Of a stretch of DNA of 51,471 nt, positions 7,550 through 16,562 are shown one piece after another (the first letter of the stretch is position 1; every line of letters begins with the position of its first letter). The translations under genes were made by a program, and so were the position numbers. Origin of the DNA: Candidatus Staskawiczbacteria bacterium RIFCSPLOWO2_01_FULL_38_12b (GTDB lineage: Bacteria > Patescibacteriota > Minisyncoccia > Minisyncoccales > Staskawiczbacteraceae); assembly GCA_001820255.1 (NCBI GenBank), contig MHPA01000016.1:7288-58758 (forward strand), read 5' to 3'. The notes under the pieces were generated by a model. That model was given only the letters and a program-made list of their open reading frames with translations. It searched no databases and was not told where the DNA came from.

Positions 7550-8011
7550 CTAACCATCAGTACAAACTCCCACATCAGCAGTAACACATCTATCTGCACA
7601 GGTAGCTACGGTTACTTTTTTGTAACCAGTGGTGTCTACACAAAAAGTGCTACCAGCGGGTTCGCTACTAGTAGTATTCATAGTTGAACAAGCACAAAAA
7701 GCACTGGCTATTTCACTATAGGTGACAGTACCACCTGACGCCGCATCAGCTGCGTCTGCAGGATTTGTGTAAGATGCAGTTAAAACAAAATCAACATATG
7801 TACTAGGATTTGCGTCATCATAATATACTGCCGCATTTGTTAATATGGTTGACATATTTCCCTTTATATTAGCGTTCTTACTCTTGCCAATATATTGCGT
7901 TACGTTAACCAATACAATACCAGTTAATACCGCAATAATAGCAACAACTACCAATAATTCAATGATAGTAAAACCTTTTTTATTACGAGACGAATTTATT
8001 ATTTTTTGCAT
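7550..8011 (-). CDS. Type IV pilin (PilA/PilE-like)
   Basis: A 153-residue prepilin: leader MQKIINSSRNKKG, cleavage before FTIIELLVVVAIIAVLTGIV with the conserved Glu at +5, then a helix (YIGKSKNANIKGNMSTILTNAAVYY) and a small C-terminal domain with five cysteines. It has its own strong promoter 55-85 bases upstream and a long hairpin downstream, which fits a highly expressed major pilin. The next gene encodes a paralogue with the same layout; which of the two is the main subunit cannot be decided from sequence. Confidence 0.9.
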   Translation of the reverse strand: MQKIINSSRNKKGFTIIELLVVVAIIAVLTGIVLVNVTQYIGKSKNANIKGNMSTILTNAAVYYDDANPSTYVDFVLTASYTNPADAADAASGGTVTYSEIASAFCACSTMNTTSSEPAGSTFCVDTTGYKKVTVATCADRCVTADVGVCTDG

Positions 8012-8072
8012 TTTTTAAATTAATTTATTTAATTAAAAGATCTCGACCTTTTTAAATATCTTGATTAACACT

Positions 8073-8101
8073 ATTATAATATTTATAAGCACAATACTCA
8101 A
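8073..8101 (-). promoter_or_regulatory. Sigma-70-type promoter of the pilin gene
   Basis: Read on the minus strand: -35 TTGAGT (8096-8101), 17-base spacer, -10 TATAAT (8073-8078). The expected start lies about 55 bases before the pilin ATG. This is the best promoter match in the pilus region. Confidence 0.75.
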
Positions 8102-8139
8102 TAATAATAACTGTGGATAACTTGTACTTTTAAATACTG

Positions 8140-8628
8140 CTATGGAAGCTGAAAACAGTGCGCAAGAGAAGCGGTGCAAATATTAATACAACCGCCTATG
8201 TCATTAAATTTTTGCTTTGTTCCAGTAGAATCAACGCAAAAAAGATCGTTTGCGGTAATCATTAATGCTGAACAAGCACACCAGGCGGTATTGCTAGCAT
8301 TAACCTGGCAAACAGGAGAAAAACCACCATTGGCGGAAATAATTGCATCATAAATTGGTTTTCCAGAAACCATATAGGTAGCGCAAAGGTTGGCATAGGT
8401 GCCGTTGCCCAATGCAGGATCTTCAAAGTATGCCGCTGAATTAATCAATAAAGAAGATAGGTTCCCTTGAATCGCAGAATTTTTCCCCCTGTTAACATAT
8501 TTGGTTATATTCGCCAACACAATGCCAGTTAAAACAGTAATAATAGCAACTACTACCAATAGCTCAATAATGGTAAATCCAGCACCATTTTTACCCTTTG
8601 CACTTTTAATATTATTTACCATATACAC
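8140..8628 (-). CDS. Type IV pilin (PilA-like), second copy
   Basis: A 162-residue prepilin with leader ending GKNGAG, then FTIIELLVVVAIITVLTGIVLANITKYVNRGKNSAIQGNLSSLL, nearly the same N-terminus as the pilin at 7550. The C-terminal domain is different and has seven cysteines, two as CACS. The shared N-terminus with divergent surface domain indicates duplication followed by diversification. It lies between pilC (upstream) and the other pilin. Confidence 0.9.
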   Translation of the reverse strand: MYMVNNIKSAKGKNGAGFTIIELLVVVAIITVLTGIVLANITKYVNRGKNSAIQGNLSSLLINSAAYFEDPALGNGTYANLCATYMVSGKPIYDAIISANGGFSPVCQVNASNTAWCACSALMITANDLFCVDSTGTKQKFNDIGGCINICTASLAHCFQLP

Positions 8629-8691
8629 TATAATGTAATTTTTTTATAATATGAGGATTTTCGTCAAAAATGGTGTCAAGTTTTTTGATTT

Positions 8692-9900
8692 TTATACATT
8701 CCCCAAAGTGGAATACAGGGGAGCAAATACGGAAATCGCCAAAAGACCCACAACGACCCCTAAAAATATAATCAACATGGGTTCTAAAAGGGTCAAAAAC
8801 AAATCAATGGACCGCTTAATCTCTTTTTGGTAAAAATTTACCACTTCCATTAGTGTTTTGTCCAGTTTGCCGGTTTCCTCACCCACTTTAATCATTTGGA
8901 TAACAAAAGAAGGAAAATAATCCTGGTGCTTTGCCAAAACAGAGCTGATTTTTTCCCCTTCAGAAACCCCTTTTTCCACTTCGTTTACAATTAGCTTATA
9001 CACACTGTTGTTGACCGTATCTGATGTGATTTTTAACGAATTATTAATTGAGATTCCCGCACTCATCAAAGTAGAAATATTACCGCAAAATCTGGCAAGA
9101 AATACTTTGCGAAAGATATCGCCTAAAAACGGTATTTTTAACGAATAGGTGTCGTATAATTTTTTACCCTGGGCTGTTTTAAAATAAAAAATAATAAAAA
9201 CCACAAAAATAAAAAACGCTGATAGTATCATCCACCAAAAATTCCCCAAAAAGGCGTAAAAATTAAGCGTAATAACGGTAAAAGTCGAGGGGTCAATACT
9301 GGATTGCCTGATAAGGTCTTCAATTTTAGGAAGCAAGAAAATAATAATAATGTTAACCACTACAAAAAGAACCGATATGGTAAACAGGGGATAAATCATC
9401 GCCTGGCGCACTTGTGCAATAATATCGTGTTCTCGTTCCAAGTGATCCGAAATATAGTAAAGGGTTTGGGAAATTTTTCCAGAAATTTCACCGGATTTAA
9501 TCAAATTCACATAAAAAGTGTCAAACACTTTGGGAAAATGGCCAAATGCTTCTGAAAGCGACACGCCTTCCTCTACCAAGCCAGCAACCTCCAAGATAGT
9601 TTTTTTAAAATTATCCTTATTGGTTTGCACTGCTAAACTAGAAAGGCTTTGCATAACCGGAACCCGGGATTCCAGCATCACCGCCAGCTGGCGTGAAAAT
9701 ATCGCAAGATCTTTTTTTGAGACATTTCTCTCAAATTTTATATTTTTTAAAACAAATTGCCCCGTATTTTCTTCGGTTAATGAGGTTACAAAAATATTAT
9801 ATTTTTGCAAAATAGCGGCGGCAATTTCCGGAGAAGAGGCTTCAATAATTCCTGTTTCCGATTTGCCATCTTTGGTTCTGGCTTTGTAGTTAAACTTCAT
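8692..9900 (-). CDS. pilC: Type IV pilus inner-membrane platform protein PilC
   Basis: Polytopic membrane protein that couples the PilB/PilT motors to pilin insertion and removal. At 402 residues the length is typical. It has two GspF domains, the first around residues 60-190 (AIFSRQLAVMLESRVPVMQSL) and the second around 265-390 (LARFCGNISTLMSAGISINNSL), with membrane helices near 170-190, 215-240 and 372-395. The N-terminal MKFNYKARTKDGKSETG is the usual small strand domain. It is upstream of the two pilins and downstream of pilT, from which it is separated by element copy D. Confidence 0.96.
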   Translation of the reverse strand: MKFNYKARTKDGKSETGIIEASSPEIAAAILQKYNIFVTSLTEENTGQFVLKNIKFERNVSKKDLAIFSRQLAVMLESRVPVMQSLSSLAVQTNKDNFKKTILEVAGLVEEGVSLSEAFGHFPKVFDTFYVNLIKSGEISGKISQTLYYISDHLEREHDIIAQVRQAMIYPLFTISVLFVVVNIIIIFLLPKIEDLIRQSSIDPSTFTVITLNFYAFLGNFWWMILSAFFIFVVFIIFYFKTAQGKKLYDTYSLKIPFLGDIFRKVFLARFCGNISTLMSAGISINNSLKITSDTVNNSVYKLIVNEVEKGVSEGEKISSVLAKHQDYFPSFVIQMIKVGEETGKLDKTLMEVVNFYQKEIKRSIDLFLTLLEPMLIIFLGVVVGLLAISVFAPLYSTLGNV

Positions 9901-9919
9901 TTTAATGCGATGCTAATAT

Positions 9920-10092
9920 ACTTTGAATTACGAAACTCACCTTGAAAACGAGTTTCGGGGTCTTTTTCCCAGATTTTGGCTACAAATTCGCTATAACTTT
10001 TAAACTTATGCGTGGCTAAGTTTAAAAGTTCTATCAAATTTCTATCTCAAAATCTGAAAAAAATCCCTCCGAAGAGTTTCGTAATTCAAAGT
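9920..10092. mobile_element. Inverted-repeat element, copy D (173 bp)
   Basis: 19-base arms (ACTTTGAATTACGAAACTC and complement) flanked by AATAT on both sides (9915-9919, 10093-10097), which looks like a 5-base target duplication. The inner part resembles copy A: AAATTCGCTATAA, an AACTTATGCGTGGCTAAGTT tip region, then TTCTATCAAATTT. The right end lies 11 bases from the pilT stop. Confidence 0.8.
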
Positions 10093-10103
10093 AATATACG
10101 AAT

Positions 10104-11168
10104 TTACCCCAATAAATTTTTAAGTTCCATTGGATTGGCAGAATAATCAATAGCGCTTTTTGGAGAAATTTCTTTTCTTCTTACCAGGTCAATTAATGCC
10201 CTATTTAAAGAAATCATGCCGTCTTTACTGGAAGTTTCAATGACTGCCGGTATCTCATGATTTTTATTTTCTCTTATTAAATTAGAAATCGCATTATTGC
10301 AAAGCATCACTTCGCATACTGGAATAAATCCTCCGTTAATTCTGGGAATCAGTCGTTGGGAGATAACCCCCAAGAGCGACCCTGCCAACTGAAACCTAAT
10401 TTGGTTTTGCTGTTCAGCGGGAAATACGTCAACCATCCGGTGGATTGACTGGGAAGCTGAATTGGTATGGAGCGTTGCAAATACCAGGTGTCCCGTTTCG
10501 GCGGCGGTTATGGTAGTGGAAATCGTTTCAAGATCCCTCATTTCTCCTACCATAATGACATCGGGGTTCTGGCGGAAAGTAGCTTTTAGGGCATTGGCAA
10601 AGCTATTGGTGTCGGTTAACACTTCCCTTTGCTCAATAACGGATTTATCGCCCTGATAAATATACTCTATGGGATTTTCAATGGTAATAATATGCATCGC
10701 CTTGGTATGGTTTATTTCATCTAAAAGAGCTGCTAAGGTAGTTGATTTACCTTGCCCGGATGCGCCGGTAATCAATAAAAGCCCTTGGGATTTATGGGTA
10801 AATTCATGTAAAATAGGAGGGAGGTGCAAATCTTCAATCGTCCTTATTGTTGAGGAAATAAGGCGCAAGGCCAAGCTTATAGAATCTCTCTGAAAAAAAA
10901 TATTCACACGAAACCGTGCTTGTCCATCAAAGTCGTAGGAAAAATCTATTTCTTTTTCCAGCAAAAACTTTTGTTTCTGCGGTTCGGTTAGCAGGGCAAA
11001 GGCAAATCCCTTGGAAACCTCAGCGGTAACTTTCTTTTCATCAATCAAAGGGATTAACTGTCCTGTAATTCTTATGACGGGCGGATGGCCGATTGAAATA
11101 AGCAAATCGGAAGCTTCTTGCTCAATAGTCATGCTTAAAATTTTTTTAAATGTTTGCAGATAATCCAT
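10104..11168 (-). CDS. pilT: Pilus retraction ATPase PilT
   Basis: Hexameric cytoplasmic ATPase that depolymerises pili. At 354 residues it is the usual PilT size. It has a PAS-like N-domain (LLISIGHPPVIRITGQL), Walker A GASGQGKSTT near residue 135, the Asp box, Walker B NPDVIMVGEMRD, and the His box TGHLVFATLHTNSA, then the QRLIPR region. AIRNLIRE of classical PilT appears as AISNLIRE. It follows the CheY-like gene and precedes pilC. Confidence 0.95.
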   Translation of the reverse strand: MDYLQTFKKILSMTIEQEASDLLISIGHPPVIRITGQLIPLIDEKKVTAEVSKGFAFALLTEPQKQKFLLEKEIDFSYDFDGQARFRVNIFFQRDSISLALRLISSTIRTIEDLHLPPILHEFTHKSQGLLLITGASGQGKSTTLAALLDEINHTKAMHIITIENPIEYIYQGDKSVIEQREVLTDTNSFANALKATFRQNPDVIMVGEMRDLETISTTITAAETGHLVFATLHTNSASQSIHRMVDVFPAEQQNQIRFQLAGSLLGVISQRLIPRINGGFIPVCEVMLCNNAISNLIRENKNHEIPAVIETSSKDGMISLNRALIDLVRRKEISPKSAIDYSANPMELKNLLG

Positions 11169-11180
11169 AACTTAAATGAC

Positions 11181-11272
11181 TAATTAACCTAATTATTCTA
11201 ATTAATCTAAATAAATCTCAATTCTTTAAAGTTTAGAATAATTAGAGCAATTAGAGTAATTAGGTTAATTTA
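11181..11272. repeat. Inverted arrays of 9-base units between pilT and the receiver gene
   Basis: The left arm repeats AACCTAATT/ATTCTAATT and the right arm repeats AATTAGAGC/AATTAGAGT/AATTAGGTT, so the whole spacer can fold back on itself. It fills most of the gap between the two genes and runs up to the receiver stop. Confidence 0.6.
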
Positions 11273-11635
11273 TTTTAAAATTTCTTTTACTGCCTTAATG
11301 ATATCTTCCGGGGTGCTCTGTATCTTTAAAAAATATTTAATTACTCCCAAGTGCGCAATATCATCAAGGTGTTCTTGTTTATCAAGATTTGAAACAATGA
11401 TTACTTTTAGATTTTTTAAACTTTGATCGCTTCGTATGGTTCTTAAGAGTTCCCACCCATCCATGTTGGGTAAAATAATATCTAACACCAATAAATCGGG
11501 GTAATTATTTTTTAATTTTTCCAAAGCCATTTTGCCATCTTTTGCGGTATCTATCAAAAAACCCTCCTTCCGAAACTGGTTGGCATAAATGTCTACAATA
11601 AATGGATCGTCTTCGACTAATAAAATCTTTTTCAT
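11270..11635 (-). CDS. CheY-like single-domain response regulator
   Basis: A 121-residue receiver domain with no output domain. Acidic pocket EDD near residues 8-10, phosphoacceptor Asp in LLVLDIILPNMDGW (about residue 52), the switch Ser in IIVSN, and Lys in KYFLKIQSTPED. It sits between pilB and pilT with the same orientation, so it probably reports a phosphorylation signal to the pilus motors, as PilG/PilH-like proteins do. No cognate kinase is adjacent; the PAS histidine kinase at 26912 is the only one in the window. Confidence 0.92.
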   Translation of the reverse strand: MKKILLVEDDPFIVDIYANQFRKEGFLIDTAKDGKMALEKLKNNYPDLLVLDIILPNMDGWELLRTIRSDQSLKNLKVIIVSNLDKQEHLDDIAHLGVIKYFLKIQSTPEDIIKAVKEILK

Positions 11636-11656
11636 AATTTCTTGTGAGAAATTTCC

Positions 11657-11732
11657 TACGAATTACGAATCTTTGCGAATTACGAATACGGTTTTCGTAT
11701 TATTCGTAATTCGCAAAGATTCGTAATTCGTA
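11657..11732. repeat. 34-37-base-arm inverted repeat between pilB and the receiver gene
   Basis: The left arm starts TACGAATTACGAATCTTTGC and the right arm is its near-perfect complement, with a short TTTT loop. Each arm holds two GAATTACGAAT units. It could act as a transcript-processing or attenuation hairpin between two pilus genes. Confidence 0.7.
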
Positions 11733-11740
11733 AGGGTTTT

Positions 11741-13462
11741 TTAGGTTTCTTGCGTAACCCTAATGACTTCATCAACGGTGGTTTGTCCGGACAACACGTT
11801 AATAATGCCTTCTTGAGCCATGGTTAACATTCCTTCTTTTTGGGCTTGTTTTAAAATTAAGGATTCTTCCGGATTTTTTAAAATAATATCAATGATTGCC
11901 GGAGATATTGATAACACCTCAAAAAGACCCATCCTCCCTTTGTAGCCTTTAAAATTACATGATTCACAACCCTTGATTTCGTAAATGGATAGCGAAGGCG
12001 AAACACTAATATCCTTTTTGGCAAATGCGGGCATATCCTTTAAAATTTCAAAAATATATTTTTTTACTTTTTCACTGGGAGTTACTTTCTTTTTACATCT
12101 TGAGCAAAGGGTCCTTATCAATCTTTGGGCGATTACCACCCTTAAGGTAGAAGGGATTAAAAAGGGACGCACCCCCATATCGATTAACCTTGGGATAACC
12201 CCCACGGCAGAATTAGTGTGGAGTGTGGACAATACAATGTGCCCGGTCAGGGCAGCGTTAATCACCAAGCCGGCAGTTTCTTCGTCCCTGACTTCTCCCA
12301 CCATAATAATATTGGGGTCTTGTCGTAAAATCTGCCGCAACCCCTCGGCAAAACTATAGCCGATATCGGCTTTAATCTGGGATTGATTAACCCCCGCAAT
12401 GGAATATTCAATAGGGTCTTCAATAGTAACCACATTCACCGTTTCCTGGTTTAAAATACGCATCAGGCCATAAAGGGTGGTGGTTTTTCCGGATCCGGTC
12501 GGACCCGAAGATAAAATCAACCCATAAGGCATTTTTAAAGCTTTTTTGATAATTTCAAGATTCCTTTCGGAAAATCCCATTTTATCAAAAGGTTTTAACC
12601 CTTCTTCAGGATCCAATACTCTGATTTCAACTTTTTCTCCATATAAAATAGGAAACGTAGCTACTCTAAAATCAATTTCTTTATTATTAATTTTAGCTGA
12701 AAACCTGCCATCTTGGGGTATTCTGTTTTCATCAATTTTGAGGTTGGACAAAATTTTAATGCGCGACACAATAGAAGGGTGTACGCTTAAAGGTAAAAAA
12801 AGGCTTAAATGCAAAACTCCATCCTGGCGAAACCGAATATTGAGCCTTTCACGATTGGGTTCAATATGGATATCAGACGCCCCCCCCTCAATGGCGTGGC
12901 GCAAAATAACCAGCACCATTTTTATAACCGGAGCTTCCTCGGTGATTTTTAACGTACTTTGATCTTGTTCTAATGAATCAGCACCCTCTTTGTTGTCCTC
13001 TTTTAATTCTTCTAATGCTTTTTTCGTTTCTATTTCTAGGGTCTTATACTGCTTTAGTATATTATTTAAATCGGAAAACGTAATGAGGTGAATTTCGTAG
13101 ACAAAATTCTCTTTTCGACTTAAAAACCTTAACGCATTCTGGCTGGCAATATCTTCCGGATACACCATTCCTATGCCAACGGTATTGCCTTTTTTAAATA
13201 ACGGAACCATCTTATAATTTAAGGCGGCAGCTCCGGATATTAACTCCAGCACCTCCTGGGGAACCTCTTTTTTTTCAAGCTTGATAAGGGGCACATTCAC
13301 AAACTTGCTTTTTAGTTCAAATAAAGCATTTTCAGAAATAATTTTATTTTCAAATATAATCTCCTCTTCCGTTTTACCGCGGCTTTTCATATCAGCAACG
13401 AGCTGATTCATTTTTTGATCGCTTATAATGCCATTGCCGTATAATTCTTGAATTAATTTCAT
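11741..13462 (-). CDS. pilB: Pilus assembly ATPase PilB
   Basis: Hexameric motor for pilus extension, 573 residues. The N-terminal MshEN-like region (residues about 1-110, KLIQELYGNGIISDQKMNQL) is followed by the GspE core: Walker A GPTGSGKTTT near residue 323, Walker B DPNIIMVGEVRDEET, the His box TGHIVLSTLHTNSA, and a four-cysteine zinc site (CSRC about 60 residues before CESC). It is expressed with pilM, pilN, pilO and the small membrane protein upstream. Confidence 0.96.
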   Translation of the reverse strand: MKLIQELYGNGIISDQKMNQLVADMKSRGKTEEEIIFENKIISENALFELKSKFVNVPLIKLEKKEVPQEVLELISGAAALNYKMVPLFKKGNTVGIGMVYPEDIASQNALRFLSRKENFVYEIHLITFSDLNNILKQYKTLEIETKKALEELKEDNKEGADSLEQDQSTLKITEEAPVIKMVLVILRHAIEGGASDIHIEPNRERLNIRFRQDGVLHLSLFLPLSVHPSIVSRIKILSNLKIDENRIPQDGRFSAKINNKEIDFRVATFPILYGEKVEIRVLDPEEGLKPFDKMGFSERNLEIIKKALKMPYGLILSSGPTGSGKTTTLYGLMRILNQETVNVVTIEDPIEYSIAGVNQSQIKADIGYSFAEGLRQILRQDPNIIMVGEVRDEETAGLVINAALTGHIVLSTLHTNSAVGVIPRLIDMGVRPFLIPSTLRVVIAQRLIRTLCSRCKKKVTPSEKVKKYIFEILKDMPAFAKKDISVSPSLSIYEIKGCESCNFKGYKGRMGLFEVLSISPAIIDIILKNPEESLILKQAQKEGMLTMAQEGIINVLSGQTTVDEVIRVTQET

Positions 13463-13465
13463 GTT

Positions 13466-13493
13466 CTTTAAGTTTCAAGCTTTAAGTTTCAAT
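13466..13493. repeat. Heptamer array before pilB
   Basis: CTTTAAG, TTTCAAG, CTTTAAG, TTTCAAT in tandem, filling the gap between pilB and the upstream gene. Confidence 0.7.
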
Positions 13494-13893
13494 AAGAAAC
13501 AAAAGGCTCGCTTCTACCTAAGTTAACTTCTTTTAACATTAAAACCCTATAGCCGGATTTTTCTAAAAGCTTTTGAGCGTCCTCGTTGGTAGCCGCTAAA
13601 ATGGTACCACTCATTTGCTGGTCATCTTGATCTTGGACAATGTAGTCAAATTCAGTTTCCAATCGGGTAAATGGTTCTAAAGCTTTAACTTTTTCGGAGT
13701 CTAGAATCTTAAAATTTATCACCACATCCGGCTGATCAAAAGACATATCGGGGGGGATATTTTTATTTTTATTAATAAGTTCGGGAAGAAACATTACCAG
13801 AGAAATAGCGATAAAAATAAAAAACAGTGAAACCATCATGATTCCAAAAAACATTCTTTGTCTTTTTTTGGGTGATATAAAAACTATGGCCAT
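13489..13893 (-). CDS. Pilus-operon membrane protein of unknown function
   Basis: 134 residues with one membrane helix at about residues 15-36 (FFGIMMVSLFFIFIAISLV) after a basic N-terminus, then a soluble domain of about 95 residues (PDVVINFKILDSEKVKAL ... LEKSGYRVLMLKEVN). It lies between pilO and pilB, in the position where other pilus operons carry PilP. No lipoprotein signal is present and no PilP similarity can be seen. Probably an alignment-complex partner, by position only. Confidence 0.75.
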   Translation of the reverse strand: MAIVFISPKKRQRMFFGIMMVSLFFIFIAISLVMFLPELINKNKNIPPDMSFDQPDVVINFKILDSEKVKALEPFTRLETEFDYIVQDQDDQQMSGTILAATNEDAQKLLEKSGYRVLMLKEVNLGRSEPFVSY

Positions 13894-13945
13894 ATTCTAG
13901 GGATTTTTCTCAATTTTTAAGATATAAAGTTCCATATTCAAACAA

Positions 13946-14500
13946 TTAATACGTGTGGGTTTGTAATTCTAACACAAAATCATATATTTTTTGCTGGTTT
14001 TCTAAAGTGGCTACATCTTGGGAGGCGGAAGGCGACCTGAAAGAAATAGAGCTTAATTCAAATAATCGCACCGATTTATCTAATGAAGAAAGGAAATTTT
14101 TTAAACTCGCATAATTTCCCATTATATTGATTCTGAAAGTGACATTTCTAATTTTATGTTCAGCCGTAGGTGGAGAAATTTTTGAAAACGTTACTGACCT
14201 TACTATCAATCCATTTTCTTTTCCCTTTTTTTGAAAAAAGAACACCAATGGGGCAAGGGAAAAATCCGTAGGTAAGGCAGCATCAATATTTGCCAGGGAG
14301 TCTTGTTTGCTTTCTATTATAGCAACGAGATTTGCTATGTTTGAAAAATAAAGAGCCTTGCTATTATATTCTGCCTCTTTCTTATATAAGCTATTTTGCA
14401 CATCGCCAACTTCTTGGTATTTGGGAATTACAAAAAGAAATACCAATATTGATGTGATAAAAATAATGATGACCGTAGAAGTTAATTTATTTATTTCCAT
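13946..14500 (-). CDS. pilO: Type IV pilus alignment protein PilO
   Basis: 184 residues with a short cytoplasmic tail, one helix at about residues 8-27 (STVIIIFITSILVFLFVIP), a coiled-coil stretch and a ferredoxin-like C-terminal domain (IRNVTFRINIMGNYASLKNFL). This matches PilO, which forms the inner-membrane alignment complex with PilN and PilM. It starts 5 bases after pilN, so the two are translationally linked. Confidence 0.88.
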   Translation of the reverse strand: MEINKLTSTVIIIFITSILVFLFVIPKYQEVGDVQNSLYKKEAEYNSKALYFSNIANLVAIIESKQDSLANIDAALPTDFSLAPLVFFFQKKGKENGLIVRSVTFSKISPPTAEHKIRNVTFRINIMGNYASLKNFLSSLDKSVRLFELSSISFRSPSASQDVATLENQQKIYDFVLELQTHTY

Positions 14501-14505
14501 GATTA

Positions 14506-15132
14506 TTAATTACTGATGTCGCTTGAACTTAATGGACTTTCGCCAACATCTGTTTGCTCGCTTGATGGTGCTTGGTAAAAACCAACAAAACCATTGGGGT
14601 AATAACTAAAGAGGGCGGGATGCAAAGAAAGCTCCAGGGTAAATGTAGTTTTTCCATTTCCAGAAACCTGGGAATTTAAAACATCAACAGCATTAATATA
14701 GTCCTTGCTATCCTCAAATATATGCACTTGATGGCTTAGTATTTCCATATTTTCTGACTCTCCGGATAATCTAACCTTGTTTTGAACTTCAGAAACATCA
14801 AAACTTGAAAACCAGACTTTTGGCAAAGTTTTTTGTTCTATGAAGCTAAAAATATTGGAAGAAATCTTGTGGTTGTCAACAAGGATATTGAATTCTTCTA
14901 TTTTTCTTTTGTAATCAAGCACTTTTTTTTCATTTGCTTTTTCCTGCTCGGTGCCATAGGCAAGCATTTTTTCTTCAAGCTTGCTTATCTTTTGATGCTG
15001 GACATATATTTTAACCGTAAAAAGGAGGTAACAAAAAATAGCGATCAGCAATAATCCGAATGCAGCATAAAAAACAGGATCCATCCATTTTAATTGCTTG
15101 TCTTTTAATTGGTACAATGATCGAAAATTCAT
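14506..15132 (-). CDS. pilN: Type IV pilus alignment protein PilN
   Basis: 208 residues: short N-terminus, helix at about residues 20-44, coiled coil (HQKISKLEEKMLAYGTEQEK), then a strand-rich domain (VRLSGESENMEILSHQVHIF). It sits between pilM and pilO. The classical INLLP motif for PilM binding near the N-terminus is not recognisable (MNFRSLYQLKDKQLKW instead), so the PilM contact must differ. The Ser-rich tail (SPLSSSDISN) is unusual. Confidence 0.82.
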   Translation of the reverse strand: MNFRSLYQLKDKQLKWMDPVFYAAFGLLLIAIFCYLLFTVKIYVQHQKISKLEEKMLAYGTEQEKANEKKVLDYKRKIEEFNILVDNHKISSNIFSFIEQKTLPKVWFSSFDVSEVQNKVRLSGESENMEILSHQVHIFEDSKDYINAVDVLNSQVSGNGKTTFTLELSLHPALFSYYPNGFVGFYQAPSSEQTDVGESPLSSSDISN

Positions 15133-15298
15133 AGTTAATTAAATCAGAAATTCGAATGTCGAAATTCGAAAAAAATTTAAATTACCAAAATTCAAAATCT
15201 AAAATGCATTTTAGTTATTTAAAGATTTGGATTTTTGATTTGTTTCGGATTTCGAGTTTCGTGCTTCAAGCTTACTTCATTATACACCAAAAATAATA
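15133..15298. repeat. A/T-rich imperfect inverted repeat between pilM and pilN
   Basis: Repeated AAATTCGAA-type units on the left and TTTCGGATTTCGAGTTTCG on the right allow a long imperfect hairpin. No gene is visible. Confidence 0.5.
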
Positions 15299-16366
15299 CT
15301 ACTTCTCCAGTCCTCCCAAGGCCACCCCTGTCGCCGCTGAAAACCTGGGAGCCATTATCTTAAGGGTTTGGTCAAGAATCGGGGGGTATAAAAATTCTGA
15401 AAAACAATTTGGAACGTATACTTCTTTTTTAAGGCTTTCGGCAAAATACTCTTTTAATCCCGGCAGATTGGCCGTGCCTCCTGTCAAAAAAATTTCGTCA
15501 ATTTGCTTTTGCCCTCCGTGCAAAAACTCAGCACAAACGCCTTTTATTTCAATTAAGAGGGGAGACAATAAAAGATATAAGGTTTTAACTACGTCGCTTC
15601 TTGGATGCAAAAGTCCTTCTTTATTTTTTATGTTTTCTGCTTGATCCAAAGCTACCCCCAATCCAGAAGAAACCACATTTGATAATTGGCTGCTGTTAAA
15701 GGTGAAACTGTAGCTCTTTTTTAAAAAACCTTTTTCAATAATGTTTATGGTTGAACTCTGAACTCCGATATCCACCAAGCAGACTATTTTTTTATTATTT
15801 CTTATCAACGCCCTGGTAATACCCAGCGCTTCGGCTTCCAGGGCGTATAACTGGAGACCGGCCATTTTTGCCATGGCCTGATACTCTTGGATCACTTGAT
15901 TTGGCACCGCCAGTAAAAATACTCCAAATGAAGAATTTTTACTACCGGGTGAATTTGGCATTATCTTCCAATCCAAGGTAACCTCCGAAATGGGCAGGGT
16001 GATGTATTGAGATGCATTATAACGGATGGCTTCCGGAATTTCTTTTTCCGTCATAAAAGGAATATCAAACGAAGTGCAAAATGTGGAAAAATCAGGTATG
16101 GAAAAAATGGCTTCTTTTGTTTTTATTTTTGCCTCCTCTAAAATTCCCCGTATGGCCTCTGAAGTAACATTATTTGAAAGCAAGTAACTGCCCTTTTGGG
16201 TATTTGACAAGGATTCCTTGTAAAGATATTCTGATTTTATCTCGCCGTAATTTTCCAATGTTTTGCCTTCCCCCCAGCGGGAAATTTCCACCACCTTAAC
16301 AGAGGAAGTGCCAATATCCACCCCGATCATTTTTTTAGGGAAAAACATTTTAAAGGGATTAAACAT
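15299..16366 (-). CDS. pilM: Actin-like pilus protein PilM
   Basis: A 355-residue cytoplasmic ATP-binding protein of the FtsA/MreB fold that docks on PilN. The phosphate-1 motif is IGVDIGTSSVKVVEI near residue 14, the second phosphate loop is CLVDIGVQSSTINII, and the adenosine motif is IFLTGGTANLPGL. It is the first gene of the pilMNO-pilB transcript and diverges from comF. Confidence 0.94.
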   Translation of the reverse strand: MFNPFKMFFPKKMIGVDIGTSSVKVVEISRWGEGKTLENYGEIKSEYLYKESLSNTQKGSYLLSNNVTSEAIRGILEEAKIKTKEAIFSIPDFSTFCTSFDIPFMTEKEIPEAIRYNASQYITLPISEVTLDWKIMPNSPGSKNSSFGVFLLAVPNQVIQEYQAMAKMAGLQLYALEAEALGITRALIRNNKKIVCLVDIGVQSSTINIIEKGFLKKSYSFTFNSSQLSNVVSSGLGVALDQAENIKNKEGLLHPRSDVVKTLYLLLSPLLIEIKGVCAEFLHGGQKQIDEIFLTGGTANLPGLKEYFAESLKKEVYVPNCFSEFLYPPILDQTLKIMAPRFSAATGVALGGLEK

Positions 16367-16389
16367 GATGAATTTGAAATTTGAAATTT

Positions 16390-16421
16390 ACCCGCCTGCG
16401 CCAAGGCTTTGGCGGGCAGGC
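16390..16421. repeat. GC-rich hairpin in the pilM-comF divergent region
   Basis: CCCGCCTGCGCCAAGG and CTTTGGCGGGCAGG fold into an imperfect hairpin in an otherwise A/T-rich spacer. TTTGAAA-type heptamers lie on both sides. Confidence 0.55.
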
Positions 16422-16518
16422 AATTTGAATTCAATATTTCAATGATTAAATACTTTAATTTGAAAACACGACAGATTTTAATTATTTCAAATTTGATATT
16501 TTCAAATTGATTTCAAAT

Positions 16519-16547
16519 TTCAAATTTCAAATTAACTGTATTATACT
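16519..16547 (+). promoter_or_regulatory. Candidate comF promoter
   Basis: -35-like TTCAAA (16519-16524), 17-base spacer, -10 TATACT (16542-16547), 16 bases before the comF ATG. The -35 half lies in CAAATTT heptamers and is a poor match, so only the -10 is convincing. Confidence 0.5.
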
Positions 16548-16562
16548 TTAAATATAAAAACT

